Positions 1 to 10,547 of a DNA stretch of 64,000 bases are shown here, in pieces. The notes under the pieces were generated by a model, which did not search any database, had not been told where the DNA came from, and saw only the letters and a program-made list of their open reading frames with translations. The position numbers and the translations under genes are program-made. How positions within the stretch are numbered: the stretch's first letter is position 1; each line of letters begins with the position of its first letter. This DNA comes from Holothuria scabra (taxonomy: Eukaryota; Echinodermata; Holothuroidea; Aspidochirotida; Holothuriidae), in contig CM074179.1 in assembly GCA_037179385.1 (NCBI GenBank), forward strand, positions 71,071,183 to 71,135,182. Reading direction: 5' to 3'.

Positions 1-351
1 ACCTACGACATGTTAAAGTTTATTGAGAGAACTGATAAAAGGGGAATTCTAAGTTTAAACTGAAACATACGATTGTTCTTGGTACATCGAAGTGATTTTC
101 ACTTACCGCTAAGAAGCCTTCTCCAACCAAGTATGTGGGGTATTTATTAACGAACCTATGAAATCACTAATATCAATTTCGCAGAGTCATTCTCTCAATA
201 TATCATATCGATCACCAAAAGTAACTTTCATGTTAAAAAAGTGCCGCTACATTTAAGAAAAATACCTACATGAAATGGTGCTTGTATAAAGACAGAACCT
301 CAAAAGTGAAAGTTACCCTGACCTAAGAGACCTAAAATTGACGGAATGTTA

Positions 352-1555
352 TGCTGGCATTAAACTTGGCCATGCAAGATTCCCACGATTTTTAAAAAGC
401 GTGGAGCTTCACGATATATTAATACCTTTTTTCTTCTTTTTTCCACTCTTTCAGACACTTTCCAATGTTTTGTTACGATTTATAACGCTTTGCTAGGAAA
501 CCAGTGTCTTCCGGTCAAGGCGTGCAACGATTTTCATTACGTTCCCTCAAGTTATCTTACGATCAACACGATAAGCTCTTGCGTTCTGACACGTTCTGCT
601 AAGTTCTGTTGAGGTCTCTCGGGTTAATCAGTTCTGTTAAGATCTCCTTAGATTTATGTACACGATTTGTCCAACGTTACTACGATTGGATCCCGATTGG
701 GGTGCAAAAAAGGAGGCAGGGCCACTCTCTCATTCCTTCCACAGAAAAAAAAAGTAAAGAAGCATCCTTCCAAGAGATGAAGATATTGGACTGACAATTC
801 TGGTTTATGCTCATATAGTCGCTAAAAAAAGAAGGCAACGGCAACAAGAAGAGGCAGAACAGGACAGGGTGGAAGAGAGAGGAGGGTTAAAGAGACCAAG
901 GAGAAGACCTAGGAGGTGGTTGGTGATTCGGAGAAACCTTGTCTCTTTGTCGGCATTTTGTAGAATTAAACCTGGGTTCAACAAAACAAGACAAATAAAA
1001 GAAACTAGGCTGTAGCTGGTTTCAAAATTCAATTTTTAAAGCGGTGAAATAGCAATAAATCTTGGAGAGCGTGGACGCCCTTTTATACGCAAAATCGGAA
1101 TCGTGCGGGGACCTAACCGAACGTGTCAGACCGTGGAAACCAAACGCGGCGACCGTAGTAGGTCGTATCAGAGCGTGAATAAGTTACTAACGCCCCTCAA
1201 AGCATCTTGACGAATCGAAGTAGAGCATGTTCTTCACGTGGTGGATCTTAGTGAAACTTGAAGAATCAAGATCCAGCAAGATCCTCTGCGATAGTGCACC
1301 AAGGTCTGTTTCGCTCTGTCACGCTCAGTTCAGCTGCACTACGATTCCTCCGTTCTTTCACGCGCTTTCAAGGTTGGTTTAAAATCGGGATAATCGTGGC
1401 AAAATTTTTGACAGTCAAAAATTTTGTCACGTTCATCACGATTCTACCAAGCTCCCTCAAGACCACCGCGATTCTGTCACGCTGACTCCCACGCTCATCA
1501 GGATTCTCTCAAATCGTGCAAATCGTGGCGAACGTGGCCTAGTGTAATGCCAGCA
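352..1555. mobile_element. Non-autonomous Harbinger-like DNA transposon (TTA target duplication)
   Basis: The ends are inverted repeats. The left end begins TGCTGGCATTAAACTTGGCC and the reverse complement of the right end begins TGCTGGCATTACACTAGGCC, with similarity continuing over about 42 bp. TTA flanks both sides (349-351 and 1556-1558). A 3-bp TWA target duplication is typical of the PIF/Harbinger superfamily, so the class call is an inference from that. The interior of about 1.2 kb is richer in CG than its surroundings, with many ACGATT/CGTGG words. It encodes no recognisable transposase; the small open frames at 609-794 and 1258-1485 look like chance. The segment is missing from the paralogous right copy. 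Confidence 0.65.
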
Positions 1556-3357
1556 TTAGGAACTCATTAGGTTGGTGAAGTGTTAAAACTAAACAGGTAC
1601 TAAGAGTAGGCAATTCAGACGTTACAAGAAACTGTCGGATTTGACCTGATTATTTCACGAAAGCCATTGAATATTAATAGAGGTACGTCGCTGACTGACT
1701 TGCTCTCAGTTTTGTTTCCATTTATCTCTCTATATATATAAGATTCTTCGAAAAACTAGATTATTTTTTTAAAAATTATGCAAAGGAGATGAAAAATTTG
1801 GGCGAATTTCTTCTGTTGGTTTGTGCTTTCTTATAATCCCATATAATCTTGAATTGCCTTTAATCTACTTTTTATAACATCTTGATAAGTCGACATTTAC
1901 GAAGACAAGGCAAATGGCAACCAATTTGCTTTCGAAGTTGCCCCACATAAAATTTTCGGTTAAAATCATAATATTGACGACAACGGTTAAATTATTTATA
2001 CCATATTTTATACCTCTATTAAAAAATATCACTACCAGCAATAATTATTGACACTTTCTTCTCAATGCAACAACCAGAGTTTCTTTTCACAATTTTAAAA
2101 GGTGTGGGCAAGTCTATGAAGAGTTCGTTTAAACGTAAGACAGTATGCACAATTTGGTTGACGCTCCTTACGAAATTGGCCACTATTGGTAGGGGGCAGA
2201 GGGTTTGGATTAGAACTAATTAGATACATACTTCCAGATAACTTTTTATTTGGTGGACATGATTTGTGATTGCATGCATGATAAGTAGGAACCGCTTGGA
2301 AGTAACAACATTACATTGATTTAGGTCAACCGTTCTACAAAATTAAGTGAATTTAATTTATATCTACAGTTGCTTCAGAGGCATTCTCACAGATTCTTAA
2401 TCTTAACGTTAAATTGGATTAAAATGATTATTGAATGTTAATGTGGATGCTGCCTAATAACCGTAATTTGGAAACCTTAGAGCCAAAATTAAGTCTAGAA
2501 TTGTTTTCAAACAATTTTTCAATTTTTCAAACAACAATTCTACATCACAATTGTGCATTGATTTATACCAACGGAAAATCAAATCGTAATTAAATGTTAA
2601 ATATTTTCTAGATACTTGCCATTTTTTTAAATTAGTTACAAAATATCAAAAGTCCGAAACATAACAATATTTAACGATTTTTAAACCAACCACCTTGTTG
2701 TTTTTTTTTCGTGCCAGTATGAGAGCAATGCCATGTATTCCCTGTAACTGAAACAACACATTTTATTTGTAGTAAGCGGTTGTTTTGGATTATTGTCAGT
2801 TTGAAAGTTTTAAAGGCCTGATCTTCTCACTCAGTACAATTCCTGTCCTCCTTTCCTACTAGTTAAGCCCATCTCACAACTGCGACATAACCACAGGGTG
2901 TTGTATCAGGTTGAGCATATTCAAATTTCCTTTCTTTGGGTATCGTGTTAAAAAGTGTTTTTTCATGTTTGAACCCATGATGACCGCAGAAACCTTTAAC
3001 CCATAGGACATCATGTGCCAAGATAACGCGCAAAGCGCAACAAGACTGTTTGGTAGCGCACCCGCACATGCACACCCACACATGCACGCCCACTGTCTAC
3101 TCACAATATCAACATCGCTTAGATTCCTTGCCTGTCTTCGACAAGAAATAAAAAAGAAAAAAAAACACTCATGAAAATGTGACATATGTCACATCTGTCT
3201 TGGAACTCTCGGGTTCATTTCCGAGATGACACTGTGCATAACAACTTATAAAATACAGTATCACTCGAGTCTTCAATTCATGTTCATCACGAAATCATCA
3301 GTAGTCTGGATGTAGGCTTAAGTACAAATTGCAGTGATGTACAAATACTACAGTAAC

Positions 3358-3532
3358 CAGTGGCGTAACCCCCTCCCCGTGATTTGGGTAAGGGGGATTA
3401 AACCCCCCCCCCTTGATCCAACCTTGACATGCAAAAAACACCTAAAATAGCGTTTCTTCTCTCTCCCTTTAGACTTTCCCCTCATGTCGTTACCTAACCT
3501 CACCCCATGACAAAATCCTGGCTACGCTACTG
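3358..3532. mobile_element. Short hAT-type MITE with 8-bp target duplication
   Basis: A 175-bp element with ends CAGTGGCGTAACC and, reverse-complemented, CAGTAGCGTAGCC. It is flanked by perfect 8-bp direct repeats ACAGTAAC at 3350-3357 and 3533-3540. The right paralogous segment has one ACAGTAAC at 36108-36115 with continuous flanks, which is the unoccupied target site. An 8-bp duplication and CAG-type ends fit the hAT superfamily. The interior is C-rich and non-coding. Confidence 0.88.
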
Positions 3533-6429
3533 ACAGTAACGTTTCAACCTTATATACAAAAAAAGGGATATATGGGACCAGTGTTCCTTGAACAACGTCT
3601 GCCCGTGTAAAATCAACATCTTTTACGAAAAGTAAGCAAACAAAAACTGACTTACAAATCCCTGAGAGTATTTGGTTTATATGATATGCAACCCGCAGTT
3701 CAAGATATTCATCTTTTATAACATGGCAGTTTTAGACATCATTACGTCACAATTGGGACTTCAGTGTACTCATTAGGGTCAAACTTCGTTTCTAAAATGA
3801 ACCTCTCTCTTGAGTTATATCCATATTGTTGGAAGTGTTTACGAATGGGTCCATCGCCTCGGTCTGCTTAGTCTCTGCTATGACGTCATCGTCTTTTTAA
3901 ATCACCCATTTAAAACGGAGCACCCCCAGAATCTATACCCTAAATAACAGATAATTTGATTTACAAATAGTGGCCTTTGGCCTCTGACCTTGAATACATA
4001 AATATCGTGAGATTTCGCAATAGGCACATACACCACGATTGAATTTTCTAGAGCCCATAGTCTAGGAACGTCTGTTTTTTAAAAACAACTGCTCAATTAA
4101 GAATAAAAAGACTAAAATTTAAGCATAGTCAGAAATAACCTATTCCTAGAAAAAGGTCACCACAAGTGTCTCCTCCACCCGTGAGTAGAAGTCATTAGTT
4201 CAATAAATTTCCTCACCATTCATTTTTATAGTAATGATTGCTGTGATAAGAGGTAGAGCTAAACGTAGGCGCCGTCTTATGTTGAACGCAACACACACTA
4301 CACATATTACGCGGTTGGTATGAGATGAAAAATCGATTTAATTTTGTTTTACTGTCCTGTTTTCAAGTTAGTGACCGACAAAACATGAGTTTATTGGCAT
4401 CGCTTATCGAAACTATTTTGTATTGAACTTCACAAGTGGTCAAGAACAAATCGTTTGATAGACACGTGAGGAAAGGAGGGTGTCCTTTTTGTCTTTTTAT
4501 CTTGCTTCCTTTACTCTTAATTTCTATAAATGGCTTACAATTGCCTATTGAGCAATGACTCTTCAAATGGGACATTTTTTACCATTTTCAATACGATTAA
4601 TAAAAAAAAAACCCTTCATATCCTGGATCAACAGTGGAATAGAATTTAAATAACAACATATTAATCATCTTACAAGAATTGACTACATAGTTTCATAGAA
4701 ATGGGAACTGAAACTCTAATTCTTGGTGTATTGTCAGACGGGGTAACTGTTCAAGTATAAGAAAAATTGTAGCCTTAAGAAACAATACTACACTAAAAAC
4801 AATTGTGCACAAAAGATAGAAACACTACAAATTGCCTTCATTTTAAATTAATCGAATTGTCAGCTGACAGAGCCAATGTGGGCAGAGTTGTATGCGCTAT
4901 ATCTGCAACCAAATCGAGGGTAATAAAATGCAAATCAAAGATAAGCATATCAAGCAACTGTGCAAAAACAAAAAGATATATGTAATAAAATAAGGCACTT
5001 TTTATGCTGGGCTTCCATCTAGGAACTTTTGTTAAACTTATACAAAACTAAAACTCAGTGTTAGAGAAATGCTGTGCAAAAATATTGCATTAAGTAATGA
5101 CCCTACCTTTAGGGTCTTTTCTTAGTGTCATTGCCAAGACTATACTGGTATCGCTTTTTGCGAGTCCAAGAGGCATGTTGTAAGCCATTGTTGATATTTG
5201 CAGGGAACAGAGTGAGATCGAGAGAGCTCGACCAATTCTGACAAAGAGTGAATAGTTAAAAAAAAGTTAATTCTCTCCAAGAAGCCAAATCTGATTGGCA
5301 GATTACGTTGTTCTAACTGTTTGATATTTGTTGATTGTTTCTTTTAATGACGATCTCCTTCTTCTAAAGTCCAGTAATCATGTCAAGATACTGCTTTCAA
5401 TATTTACATGCTTATCCGATAACCTACATGTGATACGTTTTGCCGTTTTGATCGATTTGATCGAAACGACTGTGTAGTCTTTTTAAGTTTACATGTCTAT
5501 TTGTATTCTAATTTCTTCATCATGGAAATAATATACCTGCGTTTTAACCAACGGTAGTATCAATAATGGCGATGCTATTTCAAACAATTCCGGTTTGTTC
5601 CTGAAATACTGAAAAGTGCATTTTTGCTTGAAAAGTAACAAAAGAATTACTTTACGCTTTTAAAAACGACCCCCTGACGACACCGTACTGTCATTATCTT
5701 CCTTTCTTGACGTCTAGTAATGCGATGCTAAAGAGGAATATCATCACCCTATCCCTTTCAGCTGTAGCAAACGACCATAACAATTGTCTCCACTGACTAA
5801 TCACAGTTGAGGGTATTTTGACACTGTAGTGTCGTCTATGCACATAGTTAAAGGTAGGGGCATAGGGTCATTTGTGTATCGCTTCTAGCTCACTGCTCTT
5901 CCATGTCTCTGATATCTGCAAGGCAAGTTTTAAGGTAATAGGGTCTCTAGCTTAATTTGCCTGACTTGCGTGTTCATTTATGGTCTTCCAACAGTTTTAA
6001 TATAAACATTAAGTTAACAGAATATTTGCCACAATAATTTACATGCAAGTAGTTTTATTCAAAAAATATAAACTACATTAGAGGAAATGCAGGAGAATCT
6101 TTGTTTGACAATGAAGCTATTGCCGTTGGGGCCTGAAATGTTGACGAGGTCGTGTTTTCCAACAACTGGGCATGTATTACACCTCGGACGGTTACATGGA
6201 AAGGTACCATCAGTGTCATTGAAAGAAGTTTGTGGGTGGGAAGCCCGAACTAATTGGTTGGCTAAATTTTTCTCAACTCTAAAAGCAGTGATGGGGGTTT
6301 CGGGAAAACATCACGGGTTGAGGGGTCTTGTCGGAACAACTCTACATTTTTGTAGATCGCGCGTAAAATAGGACGGACCGAAGGGTGATATGAAATAATC
6401 AAAGGAATACATAGATTGGTACCAGATTT

Positions 6430-6561
6430 GTTCTTTTTCTCCAAAGCTTCCTTTCTGCTGGTTCCTTGATTTCTGCGTAGGGCATTAGAGCCAAAATCCT
6501 GTTTAATGCCCTACGCAGAATTCAAGGAACCAGCAGAGAGGAATACTTGGAGAAAAAGAAC
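6430..6561. repeat. Long imperfect hairpin, 58-bp arms
   Basis: Left arm 6430-6487 and right arm 6504-6561 are reverse complements with about 53 of 58 matching, separated by a 16-bp spacer. The centre reads GCGTAGGGCATTA, spacer, TAATGCCCTACGC. It lies just before the first minisatellite block (6640-7068), so the two may be parts of one mobile unit. No coding potential is seen. Confidence 0.85.
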
Positions 6562-6639
6562 AGATCTCGTTATCGAAGGCAAGACATCAAATTTCAACTT
6601 TTTTTTCAGAAAAAGGAAAATTTTTATTACTGCATTCAT

Positions 6640-7068
6640 GCAATTATCCGCCGCCCTGGATAAAAAAATTCAAATGACACACGGATATAGAAATACTCCC
6701 TATTATACAAAGGGCAGAAAATAAATGCCCTTGATGATCAAATGGACTTTACTTGCATATAGAGATATGCAGAGATTCTGCCTAAAGCCACAGGGGAGAA
6801 AAAGCCTTAGTTGCACGGATATATATATAATATATATAAAGTAAATGCCCCGGATAATAAAACTCACACTACTTGCGAAGTAACATACAGTGATGCTCCT
6901 TTAAAGTTTCAGGGTAGGAACAGAAATTTACTGGATAATAAAATGAACATTACTTGCAGAGAGAAATCAAGAGATACTGATCAAAAGTTACAGGGTAGCT
7001 GCATAATGAAAAGGGCACTAATTGCAGAGAGAATAACCAAACATCTGCTTACAGAGCCTTTGTTTATG
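6640..7068 (+). repeat. Degenerate minisatellite, block 1 (~80-100 bp unit)
   Basis: Successive units carry the words CCCTGGATAATAAAATG, ATTACTTGCAGAGAGA, GATACTCC and AGTTACAGGGTAGAAAAG in that order. The same unit recurs at 9350-10235 and 12830-13160. Copies here are strongly diverged and one includes a short TA run near 6822. The block ends at the border of the TIR element that starts at 7069. The open frames inside are repeat artefacts. Confidence 0.75.
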
Positions 7069-8388
7069 CACTGCTAAAAATTTCTGTAAATTTACAGACT
7101 CTTTTTAACTTAAACTTTTTGTATTTTATTTTTAATAGAGATTTTCTACAATAAAAAAAGGTTGTTTAACATGTATTTTCTGTTTATTTGAAAAACCATT
7201 TCTGTCTGCTTTTTTAACCAAATTTTACTGCTTTGTAAAACTTTTTCTGTAAATGTACAGAAATTTTAACAGTATTTTGTATTTTTCTGATTTCACATAA
7301 ATATACTGTCATTTAACAAACATTCATTTTGTTTTTAAGCTGAAAAAGAAACAAAAATAAGCCCAAACAAACAAATAAGAAATAGCCAGAAAATTTTCAA
7401 TATATAACATGCATCGTTCTGCGAAGTTTCAGTTTAAAAAAAAAAAACATTTCTGGCAAATTTATGGCCCTATTTAAAATTAACTTACATTTATTATAAA
7501 AGCATACTTAGTTATTACGTTCTTAGTTATAAATATCATACAGCTGGTGTTTTGTCACATATTTTTAGGTAAAAAGAAATTGTAAGGCCCTAATTTCAGA
7601 GCACTGACAATTGGTATACTGATGTCAATTCATCGCCACAGGCGCTCATGCACTTGATCGGAGCAAATTAAAAACGTTTCACAAATTTACTTGAAAGAGT
7701 CTGTAAATTTACCACTTTTTGACGTAAATCTCATTTTGCATAAATGGGTGGAGCTTATTTTGTAGGCATTTTCCTAACAAAAGGATTGCTGTTGCTTTGA
7801 ATAATATCTTCTTTGGCGTTTTTAATCAGGAAGTGATAAACTTATTGTTTACCTTGTCTGGAAATGTTTGCAACCAATGTATTTGCATTCTTTGTCATAT
7901 TTATTTTAAAAACAATTATTATATTGTACAAAAATGTGACTTTCCAATTAAAAAGTTCCTAGAGATAGCAGTCTACTTGACAACAATGTGACAACAAAGC
8001 AAGCTCAATGTGTTTTGATTGAAAACAACTTCGTAACGACACATTACGTTGAAAAGCAAATACCTGTTCTACGTAATGGTGAAGTGTATGTTACGTAATA
8101 ACATATGAAAGATAAAAAAGCGATATTATAATAAATATTAAAACGTCGAGAATGAAAACAGTAGGCTGTAAATTCACATAAGATTAAGGTAAACAAAACA
8201 GAACAATTCTGTAATTCGATTTTACAGTAGACTTTTGTAAACTAATTTACATGCAAAAACTGTGAAGAAAAAACAAACCCTTAATGTTTTTTCATGATTA
8301 CAGTCTGGCTGTAAAAAAAACATTATTTGTTTGGAAAAAAATTTGCCATAAAATTTAAGTAAATTTACAGAGAAATTTTTTAACAGTG
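7069..8388. mobile_element. Non-autonomous TIR element (CACTG ends, ATTTACAG-rich)
   Basis: The left end begins CACTGCTAAAAATTTCTG and the reverse complement of the right end begins CACTGTTAAAAAATTTCT. Both continue into GTAAATTTAC, giving terminal inverted repeats of roughly 32 bp. Further TGTAAATxTACAG words occur inside, for example near 7245 and 7690. No target duplication could be recognised (TGTTTATG versus TGGTCAGT) and there is no transposase frame, so the superfamily is undecided. The element interrupts the sequence after minisatellite block 1. Confidence 0.55.
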
Positions 8389-8539
8389 TGGTCAGTCTTA
8401 ACACGGTTACGTTACAGGTATTCCATGCTTCATTTAGCGGAGGTGTGATACCAAGCTTCTAAATCTTCAGTTTTAATGGAAAAGTTGAAGCCAAAATTTA
8501 ATTTTCATATGTAAAAGATGAGCCTAATGTACACAGGGT

Positions 8540-9240
8540 GGAAAAAGATCCATTGAAATTGAACGTTTTACTCGAGATATCAGTTAATGAAGTCAGTAGA
8601 TTTACCTTCCAAAAGTGAGTTTGCGGGCAACAGAGCTTGTACCAATCCCTCACACTGACAAGGATTGCTTTGTTTCCCTTTGTTTTATCAGACTGTTGTG
8701 TTGACCTCGAAGTTGAAAAAAGGATTTAAGGTCATACAAGTGTTTATATGTCGGGGGGGGGGGGGGTACTTATGCTAGGCATATTGATTAAATTTGCATT
8801 GAACTCCGATGTGTAGTTCTCAAGATATCAGCAAGTAAATGTGTCACATTTTTAACAAGAAGTGAATTTGAAGCAACCACATGTGACATCATTTCCTCAC
8901 ATTAATGAACAGTCGTTCGTTTTTCTTCGAACTTAACAGCTTATTCTCTCCTCAACAATCCCACATTATCGCAATTTGACTACATGAGGGGCATGAGAAC
9001 TTTACAAATTTTGCATTCCTTTCAGGGTGGTCCTATTCAATTCTTATAAACTTGAAGGTCAACACAGCAGTGCGAAAAATTAAGGGAAACAGAGCATTCC
9101 TTTTCAATGTGAGGAAGTGACATATTGTCTGCTGTCCTGAGGATCACTTTTGAACCCAAATGTAGCAACTTTATGTGCTGATATCTCAATAAGTATAAGT
9201 CCGATTTGAATGGACATTTCACCGCACTGTGCAGATTTGA
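8540..9240. repeat. Three diverged ~200-bp repeats, two direct and one inverted
   Basis: Copies lie at about 8540-8720 (+), 8800-8960 (+) and 9040-9240 (-). Shared words in order are CATTGAAxTCGAAC, GAGATATCAG, a TCACTTCCTCACATT-like stretch, and CTGTTGTGTTGACCT. A G14 run at about 8754-8767 lies between the first two. There is no open reading frame, and the type of repeat is not recognised. Confidence 0.6.
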
Positions 9241-9349
9241 TTACTCTTGCACATATGAAATTGTTTGTTAATGAGAAAGTCGACGCTTAAAGTTTCAAGA
9301 AAAGCAAAGGACTGTGCAATAATGTGGGGATTTGATTTCATATGTGCCT

Positions 9350-10235
9350 GCTCCACGTTCACCTGGATAATAAAATACACATAAACTTGAAAAGAGAAAT
9401 ATTGAGATTTCCTGAAGGTTGCAAGGTAGGACTAGAAATGCCGTGAATAATATGCACATAACTTGCAGAGAAAAATATAGAGAAGATTCTTGAAAGTTAC
9501 AGGGTAGAAAATTAAATGCCCTGGATGATGCCAAATTACTCGCAGAAGCCAATAACCTGCTTAAAAAATGCATACTCCCAAAAAGTAACAGGATAGAAAA
9601 ATGCAGATTACTTTCAGAGAGCAATAAAATCCTCAAAAAATGCATACTCCCTAATAGTCACAGGGTAAAAAAGGAAATGTCCTGGATGATACCATGCGTA
9701 TTATTCTCAGACAGCAATAAACTCCTTAAAAAAATGCATACTCCCTTAAAGTTACAGAGTAGAAAAGTAAAACCCCCGGATGATACAATGGACATTGCCC
9801 TCTGAGAGCAATAAACTCCAAAAAATGCCCTGGATAATAAAGTGCAAATTACTTTCAGAGAAATACATAGAACTACTCCCGAAAAAATACCGGGTAGAAA
9901 AATAAATGGCCTGGATGATACCATGCACATTAATTAAGTGCATATTACTTGCAGAGTGATATGTTGAAGGAATACTTTCTTATCGTTTTAGGGTAGAAAA
10001 GTAAATATCCTGAATGATAAAATGCACATTAATAAAGTGCATATTACTTGCAGAGTGATATGTAAAAGGAATACTCCCTAAAATTTTCAGGTTAGAAAAG
10101 TAAATGCCCTGGATGATAAAATGCACATTTCTCGGGGAGAACAAAAAGCTCCTTCAAAATGCCATGGATAATAAAGTGCATATTCCTGAAGAAAGATATG
10201 TGAAGTGACTCTTCAATGCATAGAGGAATGTTAAA
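9350..10235 (+). repeat. Minisatellite, block 2 (78-100 bp unit, about ten copies)
   Basis: The word CTGGATRATAAAATG or a close variant recurs near 9364, 9442, 9521, 9679, 9776, 9831, 9909, 10008, 10108 and 10163, giving spacings of mostly 78-100 bp with some short units of about 55 bp. Each unit also carries TTACTTGCAGAG, ATACTCCC and TTACAGGGTAGAAAAGTAAATG. Reading frames on the minus strand (9295-9645, 9658-9930) are produced by the repeat and are not genes. Confidence 0.85.
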
Positions 10236-10329
10236 AGATCCATGTAAGGTGTACCTTAATTCAAAAATTTCCAAATTTTATATTATACATTGAAAAAAAA
10301 AAAGAATTCGAACAGTCCAACTTTCATCT

Positions 10330-10500
10330 TCAAAGGACATTCTTGTTTATTTGTTTATTCTAGTTTATTTGTTGAAATTACAATGACACAATGTTCCATA
10401 ATTTGTGATATCATCGTTGCACTACTGGGCTGATGTAATAAACTAAGCCCTCTATGTGCAAAACGCTATGCAAACAAACAGGAAGCGTTCAAGGCCTTAA
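10330..10500 (-). repeat. Possible 3' tail fragment of another retroelement
   Basis: Read on the minus strand, this stretch ends in a run of AATAAAC-type units (plus-strand TTGTTTATTTGTTTATTCTA near 10343), which resembles the short tandem tail of a LINE or SINE. The rest is not recognisable. It sits just upstream of the LINE fragment at 10548. Confidence 0.25.
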
Positions 10501-10547
10501 AACATTTTTTTTTTCATTTTAGAGGGAAACAACGGAGGTAATTTGAG

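Larger units (their letters stand above)
1..5890. repeat. Left copy of an ancient segmental duplication
   Basis: This stretch aligns, collinear and in the same orientation, with 33372-40240. Matching blocks read by eye include 1-345 with 33380-33715, 1565-2470 with 34715-35440, 3200-3357 with 35935-36115, 3540-4020 with 36110-36640, 4130-4590 with 36740-37200, 4650-4990 with 37250-37600, and 5150-5890 with 37870-38640 plus 40150-40240. The copies differ by many substitutions and small indels, so the event is old. The left copy has two clean insertions absent from the right copy (352-1555 and 3358-3532). Homology reaches the window edge and probably continues beyond it. No intact gene is seen in either copy. 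Confidence 0.85.

Noticed and set aside
6087..6371. 94-codon plus-strand frame before the hairpin
   Set aside because: Starts with ATG but shows no domain, and a minus-strand frame covers part of it; no evidence of expression or splice context.
9295..9943. Minus-strand frames of 63-116 codons with repeated similar peptides
   Set aside because: They arise from the minisatellite unit read in different frames, and similarity between them is repeat similarity.
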